Positions 5,626 through 14,839 are shown, counted from the first letter of the stretch. The stretch: 64,000 nt of DNA from [Clostridium] saccharolyticum WM1 (GCF_000144625.1 NC_014376.1:1736001-1800000), one strand, 5' to 3'. The notes: generated by a model not told the origin, from the letters alone. Numbers and translations are program-made.

Positions 5626-7365
5626 TTGAACCGATATTGGAAATATATCAGACCATACCTGGGAGCCTTTATCCTAGCCCCGCTTCTGATGCTGACAGAA
5701 GTATTGGGGGAAATTATGCTCCCAAAGCTGACCTCTATGATCATTAACAACGGAGTCGCCGGAAGAGACATGGGATACATTTTAAGCATGGGCGGGAGAA
5801 TGCTTGCCATCGCCGTATTCATGGCTGCAGGCGGAATCGGAGGTTCCTATTTTTCTTCCAAGGCTTCCATTTGTTTCAGCACGGATCTGCGAAAGGATGT
5901 TTTTCATAAAGTCCAGCAATTTTCATTTAACAACATTGACGACTTCAGCACAGGATCCCTTGTCACCAGACTGACAAACGATATCCAGCAGATTCAGAAT
6001 GTGGTTATGTTGAGCCTGCGCATGATGTTCCGTGCGCCGGGGATGCTCATCGGAGGCCTTATTATGGCTTATCTTATGAACCGCCAGCTGATGGTAGTAC
6101 TGCTGGCAGTGATCCCCGTACTCATACTGTCTATCTTCATTATTTTAAAGATGGCGTTTCCCCGATTTGAGGCTATGCAGAAGAAAATCGACCGCCTAAA
6201 CTCCGGAGTGCAGGAGGCTTTGACCAATGTGCGGGTGATTAAATCCTTTGTCAGGGAGGATTACGAGGAACAGAAATTTCAAGTCACAAACAAGGATCTG
6301 AAAGAAGGCAGTTTGGATGCCATGAAAATCGTCGTAGCCAGCATGCCGGTGATGATGCTTGCCATGAATGTCACAACCCTTGCTGTAGTATGGTATGGAG
6401 GAAATTTAATCATTGCAGGAAAGATGCCGGTAGGTGATTTAACCGCATTTACCACCTATATCGTCCAGATTCTCATGTCCCTGATGCTGCTGTCCATGGT
6501 GTTTTTACAGGCATCCCGGGCCATGGCTTCTTTAAGACGTGTCAGAGAGGTACTGGATACCGAAATTGATTTAACGGATGAACATGGGACGGCAAAATCC
6601 GCCCAGGTTATAAGGGGAAAGGTGGAATTTAAAAACGTTTCCTTCCAGTATACAAAGGGAACGGATGATATGATTTTAAAACACATTGATTTTGTTGCGG
6701 AGCCTGGAGAGACCATTGGAATTATCGGTTCCACGGGAAGCGGAAAGACATCACTTGTTCAGCTGATTCCCCGTTTATACGATGCGGATGAAGGACAAGT
6801 TCTGGTAGACGGCATTGACGTAAAGGATTACTCCATCAGGAATCTTAGAAAGGGAGTGGGGATGGTTTTGCAGAAGAATGTCCTATTTTCGGGAACCATT
6901 GAAGAGAATCTCCGGTGGGGCAGCCAGGATGCAACCATGGAAGAGGTGATTCTCATGGCGGAAAGCGCCCAGGCGGACGGCTTTGTTTCCAGCTTTACGG
7001 ATGGGTATGATACGGATCTGGGACAGGGGGGGGCCAATGTATCCGGCGGACAGAAGCAGAGACTTTGCATTGCCAGGGCCCTTCTAAAGAAACCGAAAAT
7101 ACTGATCTTGGATGACAGCACCTCTGCTGTGGACACGGCAACGGAAGCCCGTATCCGCCAATGCTTCCAGACCACTTTAAAGGATACCACCAAGTTCATC
7201 ATAGCCCAGCGGATCGGCTCCGTGGAAAATGCGGATAAGATCATTGTGCTTGATGACGGGCAGATCGCAGGCATAGGAACTCATGAAGAGCTGCTGGTGT
7301 CTTGCGAGGCTTATCAGGAAATCTATTATTCACAGAGAGAACGGGAAGAGGAGGCAGGTGCATGA
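5626..7365 (+). CDS. heterodimeric ABC exporter, subunit with degenerate ATP site
   Basis: A 579-residue half-transporter: six membrane helices in residues about 15-300 (ABC type-1 exporter fold) and a nucleotide-binding domain from about 330. Walker A is GSTGSGKTS and the signature is VSGGQ, but Walker B ends ILILDDSTSAVD with Asp in place of the catalytic Glu, and the switch reads AQR instead of AHR. This is the pattern of the non-catalytic partner in heterodimeric exporters such as TM287/288, BmrCD and LmrCD. The TTG start at 5626 follows GAGAGG at 9 nt. It overlaps the next gene by 4 bases. Substrate unknown; drugs, lipids or peptides are typical. Confidence 0.9.
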   Translation: MNRYWKYIRPYLGAFILAPLLMLTEVLGEIMLPKLTSMIINNGVAGRDMGYILSMGGRMLAIAVFMAAGGIGGSYFSSKASICFSTDLRKDVFHKVQQFSFNNIDDFSTGSLVTRLTNDIQQIQNVVMLSLRMMFRAPGMLIGGLIMAYLMNRQLMVVLLAVIPVLILSIFIILKMAFPRFEAMQKKIDRLNSGVQEALTNVRVIKSFVREDYEEQKFQVTNKDLKEGSLDAMKIVVASMPVMMLAMNVTTLAVVWYGGNLIIAGKMPVGDLTAFTTYIVQILMSLMLLSMVFLQASRAMASLRRVREVLDTEIDLTDEHGTAKSAQVIRGKVEFKNVSFQYTKGTDDMILKHIDFVAEPGETIGIIGSTGSGKTSLVQLIPRLYDADEGQVLVDGIDVKDYSIRNLRKGVGMVLQKNVLFSGTIEENLRWGSQDATMEEVILMAESAQADGFVSSFTDGYDTDLGQGGANVSGGQKQRLCIARALLKKPKILILDDSTSAVDTATEARIRQCFQTTLKDTTKFIIAQRIGSVENADKIIVLDDGQIAGIGTHEELLVSCEAYQEIYYSQREREEEAGA

Positions 7366-9236
7366 TGGATAAGCAGAAACAAATTGAAAGCTTAAAAAAG
7401 CGATACGGCCGCTCTTCCCAACCTGCCAGGAACCGGGGGCCAATGGGAGGCCATGGGGCAAACAGACCGATGAAAGGCGGTCTTCCGAAGAATGCCAAGG
7501 CAACCATTTCCCGTCTCATGTCCTATTTAAATGAATATAAGGTTTTTATGGGAGCGGCATTTTTCTGTGTGATTGTGGGCACCCTTGCCATGCTGGCCGG
7601 CTCTTACATGCTGCGTCCCATTATCAATCAGTACATCGCACCTTTAGGGGGCGGAAGGGGAAGCATTACAGGCCTTGCAAAAGGTCTTACGGCAATGGGA
7701 ATCGTTTATCTCATTGGGGTAATTGCCAATTATGTCCAATCCAGAATCATGCTGACGGTGGCACAAAATGCCCTGCAAAAAATCAGGGATGACTTATTTG
7801 GCAGGATCCAGACCCTGCCTGTGCGTTTTTATGATTCCAATAACACCGGAGACCTTATGAGCCGGTTCAGCAATGATGTGGATACCATAGGACAGATGCT
7901 GAGCAATACCTTAATCCAGCTTTTTACCGGAGCTTTAAGCATCATAGGGACCTTGGCACTCATGATCTATACGAATATATGGCTGACTCTGGTGACTATC
8001 ATCATGATACCGGTGATGATGAAGGTGGGCGGCTTTGTGGCATCAAGAAGCCAGAAGTTTTTCTCGGCCCAGCAAAGCTCCCTTGGAGCTGTAAACGGAT
8101 ATATAGAAGAAATCATCAGCGGTCAAAAGGTGGTAAAGGTATTCTGTCATGAAGACACGGCAGAAGAAGAATTTGAAATACTCAATGAGGATTTAAGGAA
8201 CAATATGATCCATGCACAGTTTTTCGGAGGCGTGATGATGCCGGTCATGGGAAACTTAAGCCAGCTAAACTACATCCTGACTGCATGCATCGGAGGTCTG
8301 CTTTGTGTGCTCCGGGGGTTTGATGTAGGCGGACTGACCGTATTTTTATCCTTTTCCAGGCAGTTCAGCCGTCCGATCAACGAGATATCCATGCAGGTGA
8401 GCAATGTCTTTTCTGCTCTTGCAGGAGCGGAACGGGTATTTGCCATTATGGATGAAGAACCGGAACCAGCGGATGAAGAAGATGCGGCAGAGCTTGAGCC
8501 TATGAACGGTTTTGTAGAGCTAAGGAATGTGACCTTTGGATATGATCCTGACAAGGTAATTTTAAAGGATTTAAGCCTTTACGCGAAGCCTGGTCAGAAG
8601 ATCGCTTTTGTAGGCTCCACAGGAGCAGGAAAAACCACCATCACAAATCTGATAAACCGTTTTTATGATATCCAGGGCGGAGCGATTACCATTGACGGAG
8701 TGGATATCCGTCATATCAGGCGTGAAAACCTTAGGCATAACATTGCCATGGTCCTGCAGGACACTCATCTGTTCACTGGTACCGTTATGGAGAACATCCG
8801 TTACGGAAGGCTTGACGCATCGGATGAAGAGGTAATCCAGGCGGCAAAAACAGCTTCCGCTTATTCCTTCATCATGAGACTCCCGGCCGGCTTTGAAACG
8901 GTGCTGGAAGGTGACGGGGCTAACTTAAGCCAGGGGCAAAGGCAGCTTTTAAACATTGCCAGGGCAGCCATTTCAAAAGCACCGATCCTGATCCTGGATG
9001 AAGCCACCAGCTCCGTGGATACCAGAACAGAGAAGCATATTGAACGGGGAATGGACCGTCTGATGGCGGACCGGACTACCTTTGTCATCGCCCACCGGCT
9101 GTCTACGGTACGCAATGCCAATGCCATTATGGTATTGGAAAACGGGGAGATCATAGAACGCGGGGATCATGAGGATCTTCTGAAACAGAAAGGCAGATAT
9201 TATCAGCTTTATACCGGGGCAGTGGAACTGGATTAA
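7362..9236 (+). CDS. heterodimeric ABC exporter, catalytic subunit
   Basis: The 624-residue partner of the preceding half-transporter. A basic N-terminal tail (about 45 residues, rich in Gly, Pro and Arg) precedes six membrane helices and an NBD with Walker A GSTGAGKTT, Walker B ILILDEATSSVD (catalytic Glu present) and switch AHR. The signature is LSQGQ rather than LSGGQ. Since each site pairs one Walker set with the other subunit's signature, the good site is this Walker set with the partner's VSGGQ, and the poor site is the partner's DD/AQR with this LSQGQ. ATG 7362 overlaps the upstream stop (ATGA), so translation is coupled. Terminator at 9266-9333. Confidence 0.92.
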   Translation: MMDKQKQIESLKKRYGRSSQPARNRGPMGGHGANRPMKGGLPKNAKATISRLMSYLNEYKVFMGAAFFCVIVGTLAMLAGSYMLRPIINQYIAPLGGGRGSITGLAKGLTAMGIVYLIGVIANYVQSRIMLTVAQNALQKIRDDLFGRIQTLPVRFYDSNNTGDLMSRFSNDVDTIGQMLSNTLIQLFTGALSIIGTLALMIYTNIWLTLVTIIMIPVMMKVGGFVASRSQKFFSAQQSSLGAVNGYIEEIISGQKVVKVFCHEDTAEEEFEILNEDLRNNMIHAQFFGGVMMPVMGNLSQLNYILTACIGGLLCVLRGFDVGGLTVFLSFSRQFSRPINEISMQVSNVFSALAGAERVFAIMDEEPEPADEEDAAELEPMNGFVELRNVTFGYDPDKVILKDLSLYAKPGQKIAFVGSTGAGKTTITNLINRFYDIQGGAITIDGVDIRHIRRENLRHNIAMVLQDTHLFTGTVMENIRYGRLDASDEEVIQAAKTASAYSFIMRLPAGFETVLEGDGANLSQGQRQLLNIARAAISKAPILILDEATSSVDTRTEKHIERGMDRLMADRTTFVIAHRLSTVRNANAIMVLENGEIIERGDHEDLLKQKGRYYQLYTGAVELD

Positions 9237-9265
9237 ACAAAGGCCAGGGCCTCTTTATTCCCTTA

Positions 9266-9333
9266 GGGGAGCATTTGAGAAAAAGGCAGTTATACAATCC
9301 TTCGTGATTCCTCTTTCTCCTATGCTCCCTTTT
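9266..9333 (+). terminator. long terminator hairpin
   Basis: GGGAGCAT (9267-9274) pairs with ATGCTCCC (9322-9329), continued inwards by GAGAAA with TTTCTC and AGG with CCT, and TTTT follows at 9330-9333. It ends the exporter operon. Confidence 0.7.
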
Positions 9334-9559
9334 GTTTATTAAAAATTCTAATAAGTAAAAGAGATAAGTGATAAAATAAATCGATTGTGGCGTGAAAAAA
9401 GTCGTTAAAAATAGTGATATTTTAACAAAAATTTCACAAAGGGCGGTGTATAAATTTGAAAACACTGTCAGAAAAAGTCAGGTTATGGGGATTTTAGAAA
9501 AATGGATTGGAATTAATTGTATTTATGAGAAAACAAGATAAGACCTCCTTTTATAAGGT

Positions 9560-9577
9560 TTGTTAATTGCTTAACAC
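9560..9577 (+). promoter_or_regulatory. Rex-like operator upstream of rnf
   Basis: TTGTTAATTGCTTAACAC matches the Rex consensus TTGTTAANNNNTTAACAA in 13 of the 14 defined positions. Rex is a repressor released by high NADH/NAD+. The site lies about 200 bp before rnfC, whose product delivers electrons to NAD+, so redox control of the operon is likely. Confidence 0.55.
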
Positions 9578-9623
9578 ATAAAAACGTCTTGAAGCAAGGT
9601 TTCTTTCCTGATAAATAGTAAGA

Positions 9624-9690
9624 ATTGTATATGAAACACAGTATACAATGTTTATTTTGCATTGTTTCGGCTTGGGAATTATGCTATACT
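9624..9690 (+). promoter_or_regulatory. probable rnf promoter with upstream inverted repeat
   Basis: TTGTTT (9662-9667), 17 bp and TATACT (9685-9690) form a plausible promoter about 70 bp before rnfC. Just upstream, ATTGTATA (9624-9631) and TATACAAT (9642-9649) form an 8-10-8 inverted repeat that could bind a regulator. The rest of the 400-base gap from 9334 shows only AT-rich sequence and the Rex-like box. Confidence 0.5.
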
Positions 9691-9759
9691 GTTTCAGGAG
9701 GCAAATGGTGAATTTTTGCCGGGAATGACAAAGAATTGTATAGAAAGAAGGTTAGTTTA

Positions 9760-11082
9760 ATGGGTCTGGCTACATTTAAAGGCGGCATTCATCCTTATGA
9801 AGGAAAAGAATTGTCGGAAAACAAACCTGTACAAGTGCTGCAGCCAAAAGGCGAGATGGTGTTCCCGCTGTCCCAGCATATCGGCGCACCGGCGAAGCCT
9901 TTGGTGGCAGCGGGTGATCAGGTGCTGGTTGGACAGAAGATCGGAGAGCCGGGGGGCTTTATTTCCGCCTGCGTGATCAGTTCCGTTTCAGGAACAGTAA
10001 AAACCATTGAGCCAAGGCTGGTGGCCAACGGTTCTATGGTCCAGTCCGTTATTATTGAAAACGACGGGAAGTATCAGACGGTAGAAGGTTTTGGCAAAGA
10101 GCGTGATCCAAAATCTCTGTCGAAGGAAGAGATCAGGAACCTTGTTAAAGAAGCTGGGGTCGTAGGACTTGGGGGTGCGGGATTTCCAAGCCATGTGAAG
10201 CTGACACCAAAAGACGAATCAAAAATTGATACGGTCATCGTCAATGGTGCGGAGTGCGAGCCGTACCTGACTTCCGATTACCGGATGATGTTGGAAGAGC
10301 CGGAAAGCATCATCAAAGGGCTTACGATAATCCTTCAATTATTTGATAACGCGAAGGGAGTGATTGCCATTGAGAGCAACAAGCCCGAAGCCATCAAGCA
10401 GATGACAGAGCTTGTAAAGGATGAGCCCAGGATCACCGTCTGTCCTTTACAGACCAAATATCCTCAGGGCGGAGAACGTACTCTGATTTATGCCGTAACA
10501 GGGCGGAAGATCAATTCCACCATGCTTCCGGCAGATGCAGGCTGTATGGTAGACAATGTAGATACGGTGATTTCTATTTATAATGCTGTTGCAAAGAGCA
10601 TTCCCCTGATCCGCCGGATCATTACAGTAACAGGGGATGCCATAGCAAATCCACAGAACTATAATGTGAGGATCGGAACCAGCTATACAGAGCTTTTAGA
10701 AGCATCCGGCGGCTTTCAGGCAGAGCCTGCAAAGGTAATTTCCGGAGGGCCCATGATGGGACAGGCCTTGTTTGACTATAATGTTCCCGTTACAAAAACC
10801 TCATCCGCCCTTACCTGCCTGACAAAGGACGAGGTGGCGGAACATGCGCCCAGTGCCTGTATCCGCTGCGGAAGATGCGTAAAGGTATGTCCGGGTAATA
10901 TCGTCCCCCAGATGATTATGGAAGCGGCGGAGCGGTCTGACATGGAGCGGTTTATCAAATTAAACGGCATGGAATGCTGCGAATGCGGATGCTGTGCCTA
11001 TATCTGCCCTGCCAGAAGGCCTCTTACCCAGGCATTTAAAGAGATGCGCAAAGAAGTTGCGGCAAGCAGAAAGAAAGCGTAG
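9760..11082 (+). CDS. rnfC: Rnf complex subunit RnfC
   Basis: RnfC is the peripheral subunit of the Rnf ion pump that contacts NAD+; it carries FMN/NAD binding regions and two [4Fe-4S] clusters. In this 440-residue protein the nucleotide-binding Gly-rich stretch GVVGLGGAGFPSHVK lies near residue 130, and two CxxCxxCxxxCP-type cluster motifs (CIRCGRCVKVCP and CCECGCCAYICP) lie at about 367-418. The start is ATG 9760 with AAGAAGG at 9745-9751; an in-frame TTG at 9736 has no ribosome site. It is the first gene of rnfCDGEAB, with 11 nt to rnfD, and is preceded by redox-type regulatory sequence. Confidence 0.95.
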   Translation: MGLATFKGGIHPYEGKELSENKPVQVLQPKGEMVFPLSQHIGAPAKPLVAAGDQVLVGQKIGEPGGFISACVISSVSGTVKTIEPRLVANGSMVQSVIIENDGKYQTVEGFGKERDPKSLSKEEIRNLVKEAGVVGLGGAGFPSHVKLTPKDESKIDTVIVNGAECEPYLTSDYRMMLEEPESIIKGLTIILQLFDNAKGVIAIESNKPEAIKQMTELVKDEPRITVCPLQTKYPQGGERTLIYAVTGRKINSTMLPADAGCMVDNVDTVISIYNAVAKSIPLIRRIITVTGDAIANPQNYNVRIGTSYTELLEASGGFQAEPAKVISGGPMMGQALFDYNVPVTKTSSALTCLTKDEVAEHAPSACIRCGRCVKVCPGNIVPQMIMEAAERSDMERFIKLNGMECCECGCCAYICPARRPLTQAFKEMRKEVAASRKKA

Positions 11083-11093
11083 GAGGAGGAAGC

Positions 11094-12017
11094 ATGAGTA
11101 AATTGTTAAATGTATCATCATCGCCTCATGCCAGGGATCAGGTTACAACACAGAATATTATGCTGGATGTTGCCATTGCCATGATTCCTGCATCTGCGTA
11201 TGGTGTATATCAGTTTGGAATAAAAGCGGCCTTAATCTTGTTTGTAAGCGTATTGTCCTGTGTACTCAGCGAATACGTATTTGAATCCCTTATGGGAAAA
11301 CCCGTTACCATACAAGACGGAAGTGCCCTGGTAACCGGGTTGATTCTGGGTCTTAACATGCCCCCGGCCATCCCTTTATGGATACCGTTTCTGGGCGGTG
11401 TATTTGCCATTATTGTAGTGAAGCAGCTTTATGGCGGCCTTGGTCAGAACTTCATGAACCCGGCTCTGGCTGCAAGATGCTTCCTGCTTATCTCTTTTGC
11501 AGGCAAGATGACCACGTTTACATACAATGATGCGGTTGCAGGCGCCACTCCTCTTGCGGCTTTAAAGGCAGGAGAAGCCGTTGACTTAACAGCTATGTTT
11601 ATTGGAAAGATTTCGGGTACCATTGGCGAGGTGTCAGTGATCGCACTGCTGCTGGGTGCAGCCTACCTTTTGTTCAGAAGGATAATTTCCATAAGGATCC
11701 CGGCAGCTTATCTCATTACCTTTGCAATATTTGTATTTATTTTCGGCCGTCATGATGTGACGTATGTTCTGACTCACTTATGCGGCGGCGGTCTTATATT
11801 CGGTGCATTCTTTATGGCAACCGATTATGTGACCAGTCCCATCACTCCAAAAGGACAGCTTCTTTTCGGCATTCTCCTGGGGGTACTTACCGGATTGTTC
11901 CGTCTTTTCGGCGGTTCTGCGGAAGGCGTTTCCTATGCCATCATCATCAGCAACATCCTGGTTCCCCTGATTGAGAAAATCTCTCTTCCTGTAGCATTTG
12001 GAAAGGAGGGCAAGTAA
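11094..12017 (+). CDS. rnfD: Rnf complex subunit RnfD
   Basis: RnfD is an integral membrane subunit that holds a covalent FMN and helps couple electron flow to Na+ or H+ transport. The 307-residue protein has about nine to ten hydrophobic helices. GATPLAALK (residues about 152-160) provides the Thr expected to carry FMN by a phosphoester bond. GLGQNFMNPALAARCFL is another conserved stretch. It starts with ATG after GGAGGAAGC and ends one base before rnfG, so the pair is translationally coupled. Confidence 0.95.
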   Translation: MSKLLNVSSSPHARDQVTTQNIMLDVAIAMIPASAYGVYQFGIKAALILFVSVLSCVLSEYVFESLMGKPVTIQDGSALVTGLILGLNMPPAIPLWIPFLGGVFAIIVVKQLYGGLGQNFMNPALAARCFLLISFAGKMTTFTYNDAVAGATPLAALKAGEAVDLTAMFIGKISGTIGEVSVIALLLGAAYLLFRRIISIRIPAAYLITFAIFVFIFGRHDVTYVLTHLCGGGLIFGAFFMATDYVTSPITPKGQLLFGILLGVLTGLFRLFGGSAEGVSYAIIISNILVPLIEKISLPVAFGKEGK

Positions 12018-12018
12018 G

Positions 12019-12633
12019 ATGAAAAATGGCGGATATATGAAAGATGCGGTAATTTTGTTCCTGATCACTTTGATTTCCGGCTTTTTGCTGGGCGGCGCTT
12101 ATCAGATTACGAAAGAGCCCATTGCAAAGGCTACGGAGGCTGCGAATCAGGCTGCGTATAAAAAGGTATTTCCGGAAGCAGCTGATTTTACAATGGATGA
12201 TGGAATGAAGGCAGCCGTGGAAACCTGTAACACAGAGCTGCTTTCCCAGAATTTCGGAAAAGTAAGCGTGGACAATGCCCTTCAGGCAGTGGATGGAAGC
12301 GGGACTGTCCTGGGATACGTGATTACTTCCCGTTCGGATGACAGCTACGGCGGGACTGTAAAGGTTTCCGTGGGTATTAAGGAAGACGGAACCATTAACG
12401 GCATTGAATTTCTGTTAATCAGTGATACTCCGGGTCTGGGCTTAAAGGCCAAGGAACCGGCATTTAAAGGCCAGTATGCAGGAAAGACCAAGGAATCCCT
12501 GACTGTAACCAAATCCGGCAATGCCGGTGACGGGGAGATCAATGCCATCAGCGGTGCAACTATTACATCAAGCGCGGTAACCAATGCAGTCAATGCCGCA
12601 TTGTATTACGTGCATCACAGCATAGAACGGTAG
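12019..12633 (+). CDS. rnfG: Rnf complex subunit RnfG
   Basis: RnfG is a membrane-anchored subunit whose FMN-binding domain faces outside. The 204-residue protein has one N-terminal helix (residues about 8-28) and an FMN_bind domain ending in ISGATITSSAVTNAVN (residues about 176-191), where the second Thr is the usual covalent FMN site. The start is ATG 12019, one base after the rnfD stop, with GGAGGG inside the end of rnfD; a longer in-frame TTG start at 11998 would include that ribosome site and is unlikely. Confidence 0.94.
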   Translation: MKNGGYMKDAVILFLITLISGFLLGGAYQITKEPIAKATEAANQAAYKKVFPEAADFTMDDGMKAAVETCNTELLSQNFGKVSVDNALQAVDGSGTVLGYVITSRSDDSYGGTVKVSVGIKEDGTINGIEFLLISDTPGLGLKAKEPAFKGQYAGKTKESLTVTKSGNAGDGEINAISGATITSSAVTNAVNAALYYVHHSIER

Positions 12634-12644
12634 GAGGTGGGAAG

Positions 12645-13439
12645 ATGAACAAGAAATGTATGGAACGTCTGTTTAACGGTATTGTAAAAGAAAACCCGAC
12701 CTTTATCCTGATGCTTGGTATGTGTCCGACACTGGCTGTTACCACATCAGCGGTGAACGGTGTAGGCATGGGGCTTTCCACGACCGTGGTGCTGTTGTTT
12801 TCCAATATGCTTATTTCTGCCCTTCGTAAGATCATTCCGGACCGGGTGAGGATCCCGGCATATATCGTTATCGTAGCGACCCTGGTTACGATCGTGCAGC
12901 TTCTGTTACAAGCCTATGTACCGAGCCTGTATTCTGCGCTGGGCATCTATATTCCCCTGATCGTGGTAAACTGTATCATTTTAGGCCGGGCAGAATCCTA
13001 TGCTTCCAAGAACGGAGTAATAGAATCCACCTTTGATGGAATCGGCATGGGACTTGGCTTTACCATTGCTCTTACCTGTATCGGCCTTGTGCGTGAGCTG
13101 TTAGGCTCCGGTGCCGTGTTCGGGCAAACCATTATTCCGGAAGATTTCCATGTTGCTATTTTTGTTCTTGCCCCTGGTGCATTCTTTGTATTGTCTATTT
13201 TGACAGCACTTCAGAATAAGTTTAAAGCGCCTTCGGCAACCAACGGTTCTGCCCCGAAATCTGAATTAGCCTGCGGCGGCAACTGTGCTTCCTGCACCGG
13301 TTCCTCCTGCATGTCCAACCACGAGGTTCTTCAGGCCAGGAAAAAACAGATGGAAGAGGAGGCTTCGGCAGCAAGGAAAGCGCAGGCAGCAAAGAAGGAA
13401 GCAGAAGCAAAAAATGCAGTTTCCGGAAAAGATGAATAG
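12645..13439 (+). CDS. rnfE: Rnf complex subunit RnfE with Cys-rich C-terminal extension
   Basis: RnfE is one of the two related polytopic subunits (with RnfA) that form the membrane core; the family binds an Fe-S centre between RnfA and RnfE/NqrD-E-like helices. Residues 1 to about 200 give six helices with the conserved GMCPTLAVTTSAVNGVGMG start. Unlike the roughly 200-residue proteobacterial form, this 264-residue protein adds a tail with CGGNCASCTGSSC (about 208-220) and then a charged, Lys/Glu/Ala-rich helix. The tail could bind metal or reach RnfB/RnfC; this is inference. RBS AGGAGGTG is 7 nt before ATG. Confidence 0.94.
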   Translation: MNKKCMERLFNGIVKENPTFILMLGMCPTLAVTTSAVNGVGMGLSTTVVLLFSNMLISALRKIIPDRVRIPAYIVIVATLVTIVQLLLQAYVPSLYSALGIYIPLIVVNCIILGRAESYASKNGVIESTFDGIGMGLGFTIALTCIGLVRELLGSGAVFGQTIIPEDFHVAIFVLAPGAFFVLSILTALQNKFKAPSATNGSAPKSELACGGNCASCTGSSCMSNHEVLQARKKQMEEEASAARKAQAAKKEAEAKNAVSGKDE

Positions 13440-13451
13440 GAGGATGGATAG

Positions 13452-14030
13452 ATGAAAGAATTGTTATTGATTGCCATTGGTTCCGCATTGGTCAACAACG
13501 TAGTGCTCAGTCAGTTTCTGGGACTTTGTCCATTCCTTGGAGTTTCCAAAAATGTGAAGACCTCTGCCGGCATGGGCGCAGCTGTAATTTTCGTAATTAC
13601 CATTGCGGCATTTGTGACCAGCGTCATATACAAGGGAGTCCTGGTAAATCTGCATCTGGAGTTTTTACAGACCATTGTGTTTATCCTGGTTATCGCGGCT
13701 CTGGTGCAGTTTGTAGAAATGTTTTTAAAGAAATCCATGCCGGCACTCTATGAAGCCCTGGGAGTGTATCTTCCTTTAATAACCACCAACTGTGCAGTGT
13801 TAGGCGTGGCCCTGACCAATGTACAGAAGGGATATAACATTCTGGAAAGTGTTGTCAACGGAGTGGGTATTTCCGTAGGCTTTACCATTGCCATTGTCAT
13901 GCTGGCAGGTATCCGTGAAAGGATCGAATACAATGACGTTCCCCATTCCTTTAAGGGTTCCCCCATTGTCCTGATTACCTCCGGCCTGATGGCAATCGCA
14001 TTTTTCGGATTTTCCGGATTAATTAAATAA
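13452..14030 (+). CDS. rnfA: Rnf complex subunit RnfA
   Basis: RnfA is the second homologous polytopic core subunit of the pump. The 192-residue protein has six hydrophobic helices and the conserved segments NNVVLSQFLGLCPFLGVS (residues about 15-32) and PLITTNCAVLGVAL (residues about 109-122); each holds one of the Cys residues thought to ligate a membrane Fe-S cluster shared with RnfE. Length matches the family. It lies 12 nt after rnfE and 15 nt before rnfB, each with its own GGAGG-type ribosome site. Confidence 0.95.
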   Translation: MKELLLIAIGSALVNNVVLSQFLGLCPFLGVSKNVKTSAGMGAAVIFVITIAAFVTSVIYKGVLVNLHLEFLQTIVFILVIAALVQFVEMFLKKSMPALYEALGVYLPLITTNCAVLGVALTNVQKGYNILESVVNGVGISVGFTIAIVMLAGIRERIEYNDVPHSFKGSPIVLITSGLMAIAFFGFSGLIK

Positions 14031-14045
14031 GGAGGAGACGAAAGC

Positions 14046-14834
14046 ATGGTAACAGGTATTCTGTTAGCGGCAGCCATTGTAGGTGTCATCGGTATATTAA
14101 TCGGTGTGTTCCTTGGGATTGCCAGCGAAAAGTTTAAAGTAGAAGTAGATGAGAAAGAGATTCTTGTCCGTAATGAGCTTCCGGGAAATAACTGCGGCGG
14201 CTGCGGATATGCAGGCTGTGATGCCCTGGCAAAGGCCATTGCCTTAGGCCAGGCAGATGTTGCTGCCTGTCCCGTTGGCGGCGCGGCAGTAGCGGAGAGG
14301 ATCAGCCAAATCATGGGCGTTTCGGCCGGTACCGCGGAAAAAAAGGTTGCTTTTGTAAAATGCAAAGGAACCTGTGATAAGACAAAGGTAAAGTACAATT
14401 ATTACGGAATTGATGACTGCCGGATGATATCTGCGGTTCCCGGTTCCGGGGAAAAGGCCTGTGTCTATGGCTGTATGGGGTATGGTTCCTGCGTGAAGGC
14501 CTGTGAATTTGATGCCATTCATGTGGTGGACGGAGTGGCAGTGGTGGATAAGGAGAAATGCGTAGCCTGCGGCAAATGTGTCTCTGCCTGTCCAAACAAG
14601 CTGATTGACCTGGTTCCCTATAAGTCAAAGCATCTGGTTCAGTGCAATTCACATGACAGAGGCAAGGATGTGAAGGCAAAATGTGATGTTGGCTGTATCG
14701 CTTGTATGCTGTGTACGAAACAGTGTGAGTTCGATGCCATTCACATGGATCATAATGTTGCGGTCATTGATTATGAAAAATGTACCAACTGCGGGAAATG
14801 CGCCGCTAAATGTCCTGTAAAGGTCATACAGTAA
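14046..14834 (+). CDS. rnfB: Rnf complex subunit RnfB, ferredoxin-oxidising
   Basis: RnfB takes electrons from reduced ferredoxin and passes them into the complex. The 262-residue protein has one N-terminal helix (residues about 3-27), then the Fe-S domain motif NNCGGCGYAGCDAL-x16-CP (about 43-75), and several ferredoxin-type clusters: CVYGCMGYGSCVKACEFDA, CVACGKCVSACP, CIACMLCTKQCE and CTNCGKCAAKCP, ending at the C-terminus. The multiple clusters form an electron wire. It is the last gene of the operon, and a strong terminator begins 5 bases after the stop codon. Confidence 0.95.
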   Translation: MVTGILLAAAIVGVIGILIGVFLGIASEKFKVEVDEKEILVRNELPGNNCGGCGYAGCDALAKAIALGQADVAACPVGGAAVAERISQIMGVSAGTAEKKVAFVKCKGTCDKTKVKYNYYGIDDCRMISAVPGSGEKACVYGCMGYGSCVKACEFDAIHVVDGVAVVDKEKCVACGKCVSACPNKLIDLVPYKSKHLVQCNSHDRGKDVKAKCDVGCIACMLCTKQCEFDAIHMDHNVAVIDYEKCTNCGKCAAKCPVKVIQ

Positions 14835-14839
14835 AAAAA

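Noticed and set aside
13748..14398. 216-codon minus-strand frame opposite rnfA and rnfB
   Set aside because: It lies antiparallel to two certain genes, has a low-complexity Pro/Thr/Ser composition typical of shadow frames and no ribosome site.
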